From contig CAOJQZ010000015.1 of the NCBI GenBank assembly GCA_948441955.1, forward strand, positions 1-38,689: 38,689 nt of DNA, given 5' to 3'. The translations under genes and the position numbers were made by a program. A model generated the notes under the pieces. That model was not told where the DNA came from. It was given only the letters and a program-made list of their open reading frames with translations, and did not search any database. Positions 23,104 through 31,828 of this stretch are shown here, piece after piece. The first letter of the stretch is position 1. Every line of letters starts with the position of its first letter. Source of the DNA: an uncultured Lachnospiraceae bacterium. GTDB lineage: Bacteria > Bacillota > Clostridia > Lachnospirales > Lachnospiraceae.

Positions 23104-25092
23104 GTGCAGAGGATAGGAGTATTTGTCTGCCATTGCGGGAGTAATATTGCCGCGACGGTAGACGTAAGTAAGGTAGCAGAAATGGCGCTTATGGAGCCGG
23201 GTGTTGTCCATGCCGAAGACTACCAGTATATGTGTTCCGAGGCCGGTCAGGCGAAAATCGCGGCGGCAATCCAGGAGAAAGGTTTAACAGGAATCGTTGT
23301 CTGTTCCTGTTCCCCGCGTATGCATGAGGCGACCTTCAGGAAGGCGGCAGAGCGTGCGGGCTTGAATCCGTACATGGTGGAGATTGCCAATATTCGTGAG
23401 CATTGTTCATGGATTCATAAAGACATGGAGGAGGCAACAAAGAAAGCTGTTATTCTAATGAGAGCGGCAGTTGCCAAGGTGAATTTAAATACGCCCCTGC
23501 AAGCGGGCGAAAGCCGGGTCACCAAGAGAGCCCTTGTTATCGGGGGAGGCATTGCCGGAATTCAGACAGCCCTTGATATTGCAGACGCAGGCTATGAGGT
23601 GGATATTGTAGAGAAGACACCGAGTATCGGCGGAAGGATGTCACAGCTTGACAAGACCTTCCCAACGCTGGACTGCTCCGCATGTATTTTAACCCCGAAG
23701 ATGGTTGAGGCTGCGGCCCATGATAAGATTAAGATTTATACATATAGTGAAGTGGAGAAAGTAAGCGGCTTTGTAGGGGACTTTACCGTAGATATCCGCA
23801 AAAAGGCAAGAAGCGTGGACATGAATAAATGTACCGGCTGCGGCGTCTGCCAGGAGAAATGCCCGTCCAAGAAGGCTCCAAGTGAATTTAACAGAGGGTT
23901 AAATACAAGAAGCGCCATCTATACTCCGTTTGCACAGGCAATCCCTAATGTGCCGGTGATTGACCGGGAGGCGTGTATTAAGTTTAAAACCGGAAAGTGC
24001 GGAATCTGTTCTAAGGTATGTCAGGCAGGAGCTATTGACTATGAGCAGAAGGATGAGATTGTAACAGAGAAGTACGGTGCAATTGTAGTTGCCACAGGCT
24101 TTGATACCATTAAGCTTGACAGATATGACGAGTATGCATACAGCCAGAGTAAGGATGTCATTACCTCCCTGGAGCTTGAGCGTGTTATGAATGCGGCAGG
24201 GCCGACCCACGGACACCTGGAGCGTCTTTCCGACGGAAAAGCACCCAAGGAGATCGTGTTTATCCAGTGTGTGGGGAGCCGGTGCGCAGACGACAGGGGC
24301 AAACCCTACTGTTCCAAGATCTGCTGTATGTACACGGCAAAGCATGCCATGCTCATCCGTGATAAATATCCGGATGTGAATGTAACCGTATTCTACATTG
24401 ACGTGCGTACGCCGGGCAAGAACTTTGATGAATTCTATAGAAGAGCCGTGGAGCAGTACGGAGTTAATTATATTAAGGGACAGGTGGGAAAGGTAATTCC
24501 GCAGCCGGACGGAAAGCTTCTGGTGCAGGGCAGCGACCTTCTTGACAACAGACAGATTTTGAAAGAGGCAGATATGGTAGTCCTTGCAACGGCCATTGAG
24601 CCAAACCCGGATGTGAGAAAGATTGCTACTATGCTTACAGCCAGCATTGATACCAATAACTTCCTTACAGAAGCCCATGCGAAGCTTCGTCCGGTAGAGT
24701 CACCTACAGCAGGTATTTTCCTCTCCGGTGTATGCCAGGGGCCAAAAGATATTCCTGAGACAGTGGCACAGGCAGGGGCAGCGGCTGTAAAAGCTATCGG
24801 GCTTCTTGCGAAGGATAAGCTTCTGACAAATCCGTGTACCGCACAGGCAGATATTTTACTTTGTAACGGATGCTCCACCTGTGAAAACGTATGTCCATAC
24901 GGCGCGATCACCTATGAGGATAAAGAGGTGAATGACCACGGTATCCGTGAAACGCGCCGGGTAGCAGTTGTAAATAACGCTCTCTGCCAGGGCTGCGGTG
25001 CATGTACAGTTGCATGTCCGTCAGGAGCCATGGATCTGCAGGGCTTCTCAAACAGACAGATCTTAGCGGAGGTGGATGCAATATGCCGTTAG
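23104..25092 (+). CDS. hdrA: Heterodisulfide reductase subunit A-like flavoprotein (HdrA)
   Basis: A 662-residue iron-sulfur flavoprotein; in methanogens its FAD is the site where electrons are bifurcated to a low-potential ferredoxin and a high-potential disulfide. Parts in order: an N-terminal domain (RIGVFVCHCGSNIAATVDV), the FAD-binding IGGGIAGIQTALDIADAGYE near residue 146, the HdrA hallmark TLDCSACILTPKM, an inserted ferredoxin (CTGCGVCQEKCP and CGICSKVC), the thioredoxin-reductase-like body, and a C-terminal two-cluster ferredoxin (CNGCSTCENVCP, CQGCGACTVACP). The GTG start has AGGAGGTG upstream. Its end overlaps the MvhD gene by 10 bases. Length fits the classical archaeal-type HdrA. 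Confidence 0.95.
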   Translation: MQRIGVFVCHCGSNIAATVDVSKVAEMALMEPGVVHAEDYQYMCSEAGQAKIAAAIQEKGLTGIVVCSCSPRMHEATFRKAAERAGLNPYMVEIANIREHCSWIHKDMEEATKKAVILMRAAVAKVNLNTPLQAGESRVTKRALVIGGGIAGIQTALDIADAGYEVDIVEKTPSIGGRMSQLDKTFPTLDCSACILTPKMVEAAAHDKIKIYTYSEVEKVSGFVGDFTVDIRKKARSVDMNKCTGCGVCQEKCPSKKAPSEFNRGLNTRSAIYTPFAQAIPNVPVIDREACIKFKTGKCGICSKVCQAGAIDYEQKDEIVTEKYGAIVVATGFDTIKLDRYDEYAYSQSKDVITSLELERVMNAAGPTHGHLERLSDGKAPKEIVFIQCVGSRCADDRGKPYCSKICCMYTAKHAMLIRDKYPDVNVTVFYIDVRTPGKNFDEFYRRAVEQYGVNYIKGQVGKVIPQPDGKLLVQGSDLLDNRQILKEADMVVLATAIEPNPDVRKIATMLTASIDTNNFLTEAHAKLRPVESPTAGIFLSGVCQGPKDIPETVAQAGAAAVKAIGLLAKDKLLTNPCTAQADILLCNGCSTCENVCPYGAITYEDKEVNDHGIRETRRVAVVNNALCQGCGACTVACPSGAMDLQGFSNRQILAEVDAICR

Positions 25093-25523
25093 AAAATAAA
25101 GAATTTAAACCGAAAATTGTAGCGTTCTGCTGTAACTGGTGCAGTTATGCGGGAGCTGATCTGGCGGGCAGCAGCCGTCTGACGTATCCTGCTGATGTAA
25201 AGATTATCCGTGTTCCCTGCTCCTGCCGTGTGAACCCCATGTTCATCTTAAGGGCATTTGAAAAGGGAGCGGACGGAGTGATTATGTGCGGATGCCATCC
25301 GGGCGACTGCCACTACAGCACCGGAAACTATTATGCGAGAAGACGTATGACCTTATTATTCTCTATGCTTGACTATATCGGTGTGGAAAATGGGCGTACC
25401 CGCGTGGAGTGGGTATCTGCGGCAGAGGGTGTGAAGTTCTCTGAGACAATGAACAGTTTTGTAGAGAAGATCTATTCTCTTGGCGAAAATGTAAGATTGG
25501 GGGATTTAAGATGCAAGAGCTAA
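25083..25523 (+). CDS. mvhD: MvhD/FlxD-like [2Fe-2S] linker protein
   Basis: A 146-residue protein of the MvhD family, which in methanogens passes electrons from hydrogenase to HdrA and in bacteria is FlxD of the Flx-Hdr complex. Cysteines lie in CCNWCSYAGAD, PCSCRVNP and MCGCHPGDCHY; about five of them hold a [2Fe-2S] cluster. I take the ATG at 25083, inside the hdrA end, with GCGGAGGTGG upstream. The longer open frame upstream is hdrA read in another frame. The next gene overlaps its end by 13 bases. Confidence 0.92.
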   Translation: MPLENKEFKPKIVAFCCNWCSYAGADLAGSSRLTYPADVKIIRVPCSCRVNPMFILRAFEKGADGVIMCGCHPGDCHYSTGNYYARRRMTLLFSMLDYIGVENGRTRVEWVSAAEGVKFSETMNSFVEKIYSLGENVRLGDLRCKS

Positions 25524-26485
25524 TTAACCGTGCAAAAGAGCTGCTGGCAGACGGGACTGTGGCACGGGTTCTGGGCTGGAAGGCCGGAGACTTGCCTTAT
25601 AATCCGGAGCCGGCATACTTTGAAAGCCCGGAGGAGCTTAAGGATTTTGTATATAATGGCTTCTGCGGTGCAAATTTAAGCAAATATATGATAGAGGCTT
25701 CCAGGCTGGAAGGAAAGACTATGGTCTGCTTAAAGCCATGCGATACCTACAGCTTTAACCAGTTAATCAAGGAGCACCGTGTAGACAGAGAAAAAGCTTA
25801 TATCGTAGGCGTGGGCTGTAAAGGAAAGCTTGATATAGAAAGAATTAGAAAGCAGGGTATCAAGGGAATTGAAAGCATCAAGGGTGCAGAGATTACAGAT
25901 GATGCCGATACTCTGACGATACAGACCATTTACGGTGAAAAAACGTGTGCCTATGCAGACGCCATGCTGGAGAGATGCCATGTCTGCAAGGGCAAGGAGC
26001 ACATGATATTTGACGAGCAGATTGGCGAGTCAAAGGAAACAAAGGACGCAGAGCGTTTTGCAGAGGTAGAGAGAATCGAGGCCATGAGCCCTGAGGAGAA
26101 GTTTGCATACTTTAGGAGCGAGCTTAGCAAATGCATCCGCTGCAATGCATGCAGAAATGCATGTCCGGCCTGCAGTTGCCGGAAGTGCGTTTTTGACAGC
26201 AATAAGTTTGACAGTGCTCAGAAAGCAAATGTAGATTCCTTTGAGGAGAAGATGTTCCATATCATCCGTGCCTTCCACGTAGCCGGAAGATGTACAGACT
26301 GCGGCGAGTGCAGCCGTGTATGTCCCCAGGGAATACCGCTTCACCTGTTTAATCGTAAATTTATCAAGGATATTGACGAATTATACGGTGAGTACCAGGC
26401 AGGAGCAGACACTGATTCAACAGCGCCGCTGACAGACTATACGTTTGAGGACGCGGAGCCAAGCATTGTAGGAAAGAGGGGATAA
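25511..26485 (+). CDS. Iron-sulfur protein of a Flx-type complex (FrhB-like N-terminus, dicluster C-terminus)
   Basis: A 324-residue soluble iron-sulfur protein. The N-terminal two thirds resemble the FrhB/HdrA-linked cysteine domain (MVCLKPCDTYSFNQLI, VGVGCKGK, CHVCKGKEH), and the C-terminal third carries a dicluster ferredoxin: CIRCNACRNACPACSCRKC near residue 204 and CTDCGECSRVCP near 259. It corresponds to one of the two iron-sulfur subunits, FlxB or FlxC, in the flxABCD-hdrABC clusters of anaerobes; I do not decide which letter. It overlaps mvhD and is followed 3 bases later by the second iron-sulfur protein. Expected role: conduct electrons between the NADH-binding subunit and HdrA. Confidence 0.8.
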   Translation: MQELINRAKELLADGTVARVLGWKAGDLPYNPEPAYFESPEELKDFVYNGFCGANLSKYMIEASRLEGKTMVCLKPCDTYSFNQLIKEHRVDREKAYIVGVGCKGKLDIERIRKQGIKGIESIKGAEITDDADTLTIQTIYGEKTCAYADAMLERCHVCKGKEHMIFDEQIGESKETKDAERFAEVERIEAMSPEEKFAYFRSELSKCIRCNACRNACPACSCRKCVFDSNKFDSAQKANVDSFEEKMFHIIRAFHVAGRCTDCGECSRVCPQGIPLHLFNRKFIKDIDELYGEYQAGADTDSTAPLTDYTFEDAEPSIVGKRG

Positions 26486-26488
26486 TGT

Positions 26489-27529
26489 ATGTATAAGATA
26501 GCAAAAGAAAATCTTTCCGCATTATTCCAGAAAATCGCGGAAACCAGGGAGCTGTATCTTCCTGTTAGGACAGCCGGACAGACGAACTTTGGGGCGTGGA
26601 ACGCGGATGCAGAGGTTGATCTTGACACATTGAAAACAGTGAAATCAGCAAAGGATGCATTTTTCCCCCAGAGCGAGAGTCTTTATAACGTGAAAAAAGA
26701 GGGAAAGAAAATGTCTATAGAGCCGGAGACCTTAAAGGAGCAGGATTTTGTAGTATTTGGCATGAGAGCCTGCGATGTGAAGGGCATGGAGGTTCTTGAC
26801 AACGTATTTTTATCGGATCCTGTAGATACATTTTATGCAGCAAGAAGAGACCACGGAACTATCGTAGCCATGGCCTGCCATGAGCCGGAGGAGACCTGTT
26901 TCTGCAAGGTGTTCGGTGTGGATGCGGCCAGCCCTGCTTCTGATGTTGCTGTGTGGACAGTGGGAGAGGAGTTTTACTGGAAGGTACAGACTGAAAAGGG
27001 CGAAGCCCTCACAGAGGCTGTAAAGGAGCTTTTGACAGAGGCAGAGCCTTCTGGCGAGGCAGCGGTTGAAGCGGAAAAGGATTCAATTCATAAGATTGTG
27101 GAGAAGCTTCCCTATAGGAACCTTTCTTTAGAGGGATGGAATGGAGACGCTCTTTCTGAGAAGTTTGATTCTCCGATCTGGGAGGAATTATATAAGCCCT
27201 GTCTGGCATGCGGCACCTGTACCTTTGTGTGCCCTACCTGTCAGTGCTATGATATCAAGGACTACACTGCAGGAGATACTGTTTCCCGCTACAGATGCTG
27301 GGATTCCTGCATGTATTCAGACTTTACAATGATGGCCCACGGCAACAACCGTACGAGCCAGATGCAGAGATTCCGTCAGAGATTTATGCACAAGCTGGTG
27401 TATTATCCGGCAAATAATAACGGAATGTATTCCTGTGTAGGCTGCGGACGCTGTGTGGAAAAATGCCCCCAGGCCCTTAACATTGTTAAGGTGATTAAGG
27501 CATTTCAGAATCAGGGAGGTGAAAAATAA
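26489..27529 (+). CDS. Iron-sulfur protein of a Flx-type complex (AsrA/HydB-like)
   Basis: A 346-residue protein similar to the AsrA subunit of anaerobic sulfite reductase and the beta subunit of sulfhydrogenase. N-terminal signatures are YLPVRTAGQTNFGAW and VVFGMRACDVKGMEVLD; a CHEPEETCFC motif lies in the centre. Two [4Fe-4S] motifs close the protein: CLACGTCTFVCPTCQC near residue 233 and CVGCGRCVEKCP near 315, with an additional RCWDSCM between them. In AsrA/AsrB-type pairs this subunit takes electrons from the FAD/NAD subunit, which is the next gene and overlaps it by one base. There is no catalytic siroheme subunit nearby, so it is not a sulfite reductase. Confidence 0.85.
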   Translation: MYKIAKENLSALFQKIAETRELYLPVRTAGQTNFGAWNADAEVDLDTLKTVKSAKDAFFPQSESLYNVKKEGKKMSIEPETLKEQDFVVFGMRACDVKGMEVLDNVFLSDPVDTFYAARRDHGTIVAMACHEPEETCFCKVFGVDAASPASDVAVWTVGEEFYWKVQTEKGEALTEAVKELLTEAEPSGEAAVEAEKDSIHKIVEKLPYRNLSLEGWNGDALSEKFDSPIWEELYKPCLACGTCTFVCPTCQCYDIKDYTAGDTVSRYRCWDSCMYSDFTMMAHGNNRTSQMQRFRQRFMHKLVYYPANNNGMYSCVGCGRCVEKCPQALNIVKVIKAFQNQGGEK

Positions 27530-28383
27530 TGGGTGAATGTACATGTCATAAAAATTATACATTAGATACTCTGATTCCAAAGGTAGGCGTGATTACGGAT
27601 ATCCGCCAGGAAACGCCGGATGTAAAGACTTTCCGTGTCAATGCGCCGGAGGGAGGCAAGCTCTTTGAGCATATGCCGGGACAGTGCGCTATGGTCTGCG
27701 CCCCGGGAATCAGCGAGGGTATGTTTTCCATTACCTCTTCGCCTACAAACAAAGAGTATCAGGAATTCAGCATTAAGAAATGCGGGATTCTTACTGATTA
27801 TCTTCACAGCCTTGAGGCAGGCGACGAGATTACGGTGCGCGGTCCTTATGGCAATTCCTTTCCGGTAGAGACAGAGCTTAAGGGGAAGAATCTGTTATTT
27901 ATCGCAGGAGGTATCGGCCTTGCTCCCCTTCGTTCCGTTATTAACTATGTGCTGGATAACCGCGGAAACTATGGAAGAGTGGATATTGTCTATGGTTCCC
28001 GTTCCGCGGAGGATCTGGTACAGTTAAAGGAAATCCAGGACGTCTGGATGCATGCAGAGGGTGTGAATGTATATCTGACCATTGACAGAGAACAGGAAGG
28101 CTGGGACGGACACGTAGGCTTTGTGCCCAATTATGTAAAGGAGCTGGGATTTAGCACAGACTGTACTGCACTTGTATGCGGTCCTCCGATTATGATCAAG
28201 TTCGTGCTTGCAGGGTTAAAAGAGCTTGGGTTCACGACAGAGCAGGTATATACGACGCTTGAGCTCCGTATGAAATGCGGTGTGGGCAAATGCGGCCGGT
28301 GCAATATCGGCTCCAAATACGTATGCAAGGACGGTCCGGTATTCCGGTTTGACGAGATAGATGAGCTGCCTAATGAGTATTAA
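27529..28383 (+). CDS. FAD/NAD-binding oxidoreductase subunit (FlxA / AsrB / HydG-like)
   Basis: A 284-residue ferredoxin-NADP-reductase-fold protein. An N-terminal FAD barrel (PGQCAMVC, GMFSITSSPT) is followed by an NAD(P)-binding domain (GGIGLAPLRSVI, YGSRSAEDLV, ALVCGPPIMIKF) and a C-terminal [2Fe-2S] site (CGVGKCGRCNIGSKYVC). It should oxidise NADH or NADPH and hand electrons to the AsrA-like subunit before it, which it overlaps by one base. It is the entry point of the proposed Flx-Hdr complex. After its stop codon the operon is interrupted by a structured repeat of about 140 bases before the fumarate reductase genes. Confidence 0.9.
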   Translation: MGECTCHKNYTLDTLIPKVGVITDIRQETPDVKTFRVNAPEGGKLFEHMPGQCAMVCAPGISEGMFSITSSPTNKEYQEFSIKKCGILTDYLHSLEAGDEITVRGPYGNSFPVETELKGKNLLFIAGGIGLAPLRSVINYVLDNRGNYGRVDIVYGSRSAEDLVQLKEIQDVWMHAEGVNVYLTIDREQEGWDGHVGFVPNYVKELGFSTDCTALVCGPPIMIKFVLAGLKELGFTTEQVYTTLELRMKCGVGKCGRCNIGSKYVCKDGPVFRFDEIDELPNEY

Positions 28384-28412
28384 GGCTCACCAGCGGTTTT
28401 GAGCAAGCATGG

Positions 28413-28560
28413 CAGAACGATGTTACTGTTCACACAGGACTTTGCATCTACTGCAAAGTCCGTAAGAAAATGATTCAGGAGTGAGCAAATCCTATTCGCG
28501 AAGCGAATTTTAAATGGATTTGCGAAGGTTACTGTGAGCGGAGTGAACAGTAACAGAACG
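28413..28560 (+). repeat. Structured inverted-repeat element (MITE-like) inside the redox operon
   Basis: Outer arms TGTTACTGTTCA (28421-28432) and TGAACAGTAACA (28544-28555) are exact complements. Inside are a 10-bp hairpin GGACTTTGCA / TGCAAAGTCC (28437-28446, 28452-28461), an 8-bp stem GCAAATCC / GGATTTGC (28485-28492, 28516-28523), and within it ATTCGC-GAA-GCGAAT (28494-28508). CAGAACG occurs on both flanks (28413-28419, 28554-28560), like a short target duplication. No protein is encoded. The form suggests a small non-autonomous mobile element; its RNA would fold strongly and may alter expression of the genes behind it. Confidence 0.75.
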
Positions 28561-28601
28561 TCCAAAGTTCATAACAATTATAAAGAAAGGACACAGATAA
28601 C

Positions 28602-29276
28602 ATGGAAAAGATGGTAAATGTATATTTTAGCGGTAAGAAATACAGCGTCCCGGCAGATCTTACGATTATGACCGCAATGGAATATGCCGGTTATACCTGG
28701 AAAAGAGGCTGCGGCTGCCGCCACGGTTTCTGCGGCGCCTGCGCGACTATATATAGAATTAAGGGGAAAAATGAATTGAAGACATGCCTTGCCTGCCAGA
28801 CACAGGTAGAGGAGGGCATGTATGTGGCAAGTATCCCGTTTTTCCCTTCTGATAAGAGAACCTATGAGATTGAGGACATTAAGCCGACCCAGCAGATTAT
28901 GATGGAGCTTTACCCGGAAATTTACAGCTGCATCGGCTGTAATGCCTGTACAAAGGCCTGTACACAGGACTTAAATGTTATGCAGTACATTGCGTACGCG
29001 CAGCGGGGCGAGTTCGAGAAATGTGCGGAGGAATCCTTTGACTGTATCGGCTGCGGCTGCTGTACCGTAAGATGTCCGGCAGGTATCTCGCATCCTCATG
29101 TAGGTGTTCTGGCAAGACGTCTTACAGGAAAATATATTGCTCCGAAGACAGAGCATCTTGAAAACCGGGTAGAGGAAGTGAACAGGGGCGAGTATGACGA
29201 GCTTATTGAGCAGATTATGCAGAAGCCGATTACAGAGATGCAGGAACTTTACAATACAAGAGAGATCGAAAAATAA
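28602..29276 (+). CDS. Fumarate reductase / succinate dehydrogenase iron-sulfur subunit
   Basis: A 224-residue SdhB/FrdB-like protein. The N-terminal domain binds [2Fe-2S] (CGCRHGFCGAC at about residue 38 and CLAC at about 60); the C-terminal helical domain has CIGCNACTKACTQD and CIGCGCCTVRCPAG for [4Fe-4S] clusters. The flavoprotein subunit follows 14 bases later. No membrane-anchor subunit (SdhC/D, FrdC/D) is nearby and neither protein has a membrane segment, so the enzyme should be cytosolic. In methanogens a comparable soluble enzyme, TfrAB, couples fumarate reduction to thiol oxidation with an HdrB-like part fused to the iron-sulfur subunit; here HdrB is a separate protein in the same gene block. 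Confidence 0.88.
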   Translation: MEKMVNVYFSGKKYSVPADLTIMTAMEYAGYTWKRGCGCRHGFCGACATIYRIKGKNELKTCLACQTQVEEGMYVASIPFFPSDKRTYEIEDIKPTQQIMMELYPEIYSCIGCNACTKACTQDLNVMQYIAYAQRGEFEKCAEESFDCIGCGCCTVRCPAGISHPHVGVLARRLTGKYIAPKTEHLENRVEEVNRGEYDELIEQIMQKPITEMQELYNTREIEK

Positions 29277-29290
29277 GGGAGGGCGCGAAT

Positions 29291-30901
29291 ATGTATACAC
29301 CATATCCAGAAAATATGATGGAATCCATCAAAAAGGTAGAGGCTTCAAGAGCAGAGCGTATGGCTGCAGAACCAAGGCGTCTGACTGCTGATGAAAAGGA
29401 CGCTCTCCTTAAGGAATTCCATCCGGATTATAATCCAGATGCTTTTGCGGAAATTAAGGCAGGGCCGAATAAAGGACAGAAAGCGCCGATTGAGCTGGCT
29501 GAAATGCTTCATTCCACAAGCCGTATTATAAATGAGAATATTGATATCACGAAAATTGACTATGATGTAGATGTTCTTGTAATCGGGGGCGGCGGAGCCG
29601 GTGCCTCCTGTGCCATTGAAGCTCACAATGCAGGCGCGGATGTTATGATTGTAACAAAGCTTCGTATTGGCGATGCCAATACTATGATGGCCGAGGGCGG
29701 TATTCAGGCTGCAGATAAGGAAAACGATTCTCCGGTACAGCATTATCTTGACTGCTTCGGCGGCGGACATTTTGCCGCAAAGCCAGAGCTGGTAAAACGT
29801 CTTGTAATGGAAGCCCCGGATGCAATTAAATGGCTGAATGGGCTGGGCGTGATGTTTGACAAGGATGGGGACGGCCGTATGGTAACAACCCACGGCGGCG
29901 GTACATCCAGAAAAAGGATGCACGCATGTAAGGATTATTCCGGAGCCGAGATTATGCGGACACTCCGCGACGAGGTATTAAACCGTAAGATTCCGGTGGT
30001 AGAATTTACTTCTGCAGTGGAGATTATTAAGGATGAGAAGGGTCAGGCTGCAGGTGCAGTTCTTCTCAATATGGAAACAGGAGATTATTCTGTTGCAAGA
30101 GCAAAGACCGTTGTGATTGCAACAGGCGGCGCGGGAAGAATGCATTATCAGGGCTTTCCAACATCCAACCACTACGGGGCAACGGCAGATGGGCTGATAC
30201 TGGGATACAGGGCAGGAGTACCCCTCCTTTATCAGGATTCCATTCAGTATCATCCAACAGGCGTAGCTTATCCTGTACAGATGCTTGGCGCTCTTGTTAC
30301 AGAGAAGGTCCGCTCCGTAGGCGCGCAGCTTGTAAACGGTAACGGCGAGGCGTATATTCACCCATTGGAGACCCGGGATGTCAATGCTTCAGGCGTTATC
30401 CGTGAGTGCAGGGAGGGCCGCGGCGTAGAGGCTCCCGGCGGACAAAAGGGCGTATGGCTTGACACGCCTATGATTGAGATCCTTGGAGGAGAGGGAACCA
30501 TTGAGAAAAGAATTCCTGCCATGTTCCGTATGTATATGAATTATGGAATTGATATGAGAAAGGTACCGATTCTTATTTATCCGACACTGCATTATCAGAA
30601 CGGCGGACTTGAGATTGACGGAGAAGGCTTTACGAAAACAATTCCAAACCTCCTGGCAGCAGGCGAGGCAGCAGGCGGAATTCACGGAAGAAACAGATTG
30701 ATGGGAAATTCCCTTCTTGACGTGATTGTATTCGGCCGGAATGCCGGTAAGAAAGCAGCGGCAAAAGCGAAGGAAGTAGAGCTTGGTACAATGAATCTTA
30801 ACCATGTAACAGATTATGACGAAGAGTTAAAGGGCGCTTCTCTGGACACAGGAGATGTGTCGCCGAAGCTTCTTCCGAAATATGCCCGTCACGAGAGATA
30901 A
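29291..30901 (+). CDS. Fumarate reductase / succinate dehydrogenase flavoprotein subunit
   Basis: A 536-residue FAD protein of the SdhA/FrdA family. An unusual N-terminal extension of about 90 residues (containing EPRRLTADEKDALLKEFHPD) precedes the FAD-binding VDVLVIGGGGAGASCAIEA. The catalytic family motifs follow: MMAEGGIQAA, THGGGTSRKRM, YQDSIQYHPTG, and near the end AGEAAGGIHGRNRLMGNSLLD. These fit reversible fumarate/succinate chemistry; the related aspartate oxidase has a different context. GGGAGGG lies before the ATG. It forms a pair with the iron-sulfur subunit and is followed by fumarase, so fumarate reduction is the expected direction in this fermenter. Length is a little below typical FrdA because the C-terminal helical domain is short. 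Confidence 0.9.
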   Translation: MYTPYPENMMESIKKVEASRAERMAAEPRRLTADEKDALLKEFHPDYNPDAFAEIKAGPNKGQKAPIELAEMLHSTSRIINENIDITKIDYDVDVLVIGGGGAGASCAIEAHNAGADVMIVTKLRIGDANTMMAEGGIQAADKENDSPVQHYLDCFGGGHFAAKPELVKRLVMEAPDAIKWLNGLGVMFDKDGDGRMVTTHGGGTSRKRMHACKDYSGAEIMRTLRDEVLNRKIPVVEFTSAVEIIKDEKGQAAGAVLLNMETGDYSVARAKTVVIATGGAGRMHYQGFPTSNHYGATADGLILGYRAGVPLLYQDSIQYHPTGVAYPVQMLGALVTEKVRSVGAQLVNGNGEAYIHPLETRDVNASGVIRECREGRGVEAPGGQKGVWLDTPMIEILGGEGTIEKRIPAMFRMYMNYGIDMRKVPILIYPTLHYQNGGLEIDGEGFTKTIPNLLAAGEAAGGIHGRNRLMGNSLLDVIVFGRNAGKKAAAKAKEVELGTMNLNHVTDYDEELKGASLDTGDVSPKLLPKYARHER

Positions 30902-30932
30902 TTTGAACATACGGAGAAAAGTTTTAAGGCAT

Positions 30933-30956
30933 CCGGTTTCCGGCGGAGGGAACCGG
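30933..30956 (+). other. Intercistronic hairpin between flavoprotein and fumarase genes
   Basis: CCGGTTTCC (30933-30941) pairs with GGGAACCGG (30948-30956) with one G-T pair and a 6-base loop. No T-tract follows, so it is more likely a processing or stability element than a terminator. Confidence 0.5.
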
Positions 30957-30985
30957 AGCCAGAATAAAAATAAGGAGATTAGATT

Positions 30986-31828
30986 ATGCGTGAGATAGAA
31001 GTAAGTAAGATTACGGATGTCGTAGAGAAGCTTTGTATCGAAGCAAATAACCATCTTCCCGAGGATGTAAAGCGTGCAATTAAAAATTGCCGTGGGTGTG
31101 AGGATGGAGAAATCGCAAAGGGCGTTCTTGATAATATTATTGAGAACTTTGAGATTGCGGATAATGAAAATGTGCCCATCTGCCAGGATACAGGTATGGC
31201 ATGTGTATTTTTAGAGATTGGCCAGGATGTGCATCTGACAGGGGGAAACCTTGCAGATGCGGTTGACGAGGGCGTGCGCCGGGGATATGATAAAGGGTAT
31301 TTGCGGAAATCGGTTGTAAAGGATCCGGTGCGCCGGGGGAACACAGGCGACAATACGCCGGCTATGCTCTACACAGAAATTGTTCCAGGCGAAAAGATTA
31401 AGGTTACCGTAGGGCCTAAGGGCTTCGGAAGTGAAAATATGAGCCAGATTCGTATGTTTAAGCCTTCTCATGGCCTCCAGGGTATCAAGGATTTTATTCT
31501 TGAGGTTGTGGAGACGGCAGGACCGAATCCGTGCCCGCCCATGGTTGTAGGCGTTGGAATCGGCGGAACATTCGATAAAGCAGCGCTTCTTGCAAAGAAG
31601 GCTCTTATGCGTCCCATTGACTCCTCTAACCCGGATGAATTCTATGCGGATCTTGAGAAGGAAATGTTAGAAAAGATAAATAAGCTTGGAATCGGGCCGC
31701 AGGGCTTTGGAGGAAAGACGACGGCTATCGGCCTGAATATTGAAACACTGCCTACACATATTGCAGGCATGCCATGTGCAGTTAATATTAACTGTCATGT
31801 AACACGCCATAAAACGGAGGTGATTTAG
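30986..31828 (+). CDS. Class I fumarate hydratase, alpha subunit
   Basis: A 280-residue subunit of the two-part [4Fe-4S] hydro-lyases (FumA N-terminal domain; also TtdA). It carries the three cluster cysteines in NVPICQDTGMA, GPNPCPPM and NINCHVTRH. Together with the beta subunit it interconverts malate and fumarate. TAAGGAG precedes the ATG, and its stop is directly followed by the beta ATG. L-tartrate dehydratase has the same structure, but the neighbouring fumarate reductase genes favour fumarase. The enzyme is oxygen-sensitive, in line with an anaerobe. Confidence 0.92.
   Translation: MREIEVSKITDVVEKLCIEANNHLPEDVKRAIKNCRGCEDGEIAKGVLDNIIENFEIADNENVPICQDTGMACVFLEIGQDVHLTGGNLADAVDEGVRRGYDKGYLRKSVVKDPVRRGNTGDNTPAMLYTEIVPGEKIKVTVGPKGFGSENMSQIRMFKPSHGLQGIKDFILEVVETAGPNPCPPMVVGVGIGGTFDKAALLAKKALMRPIDSSNPDEFYADLEKEMLEKINKLGIGPQGFGGKTTAIGLNIETLPTHIAGMPCAVNINCHVTRHKTEVI

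Noticed and set aside
26489..28383. An anaerobic sulfite reductase (AsrA-AsrB).
   Set aside because: No siroheme-containing AsrC subunit is present and the two genes continue an Hdr-MvhD block, so a Flx-type NADH module fits better.
28380..28565. A 61-codon minus-strand open frame inside the structured element between the Flx FAD gene and sdhB.
   Set aside because: It is explained by the inverted repeats, has no ribosome site and no recognisable protein features.
28602..30901. A membrane-bound succinate dehydrogenase / quinol:fumarate reductase.
   Set aside because: No cytochrome b or other membrane-anchor gene lies on either side and neither subunit has a membrane segment.
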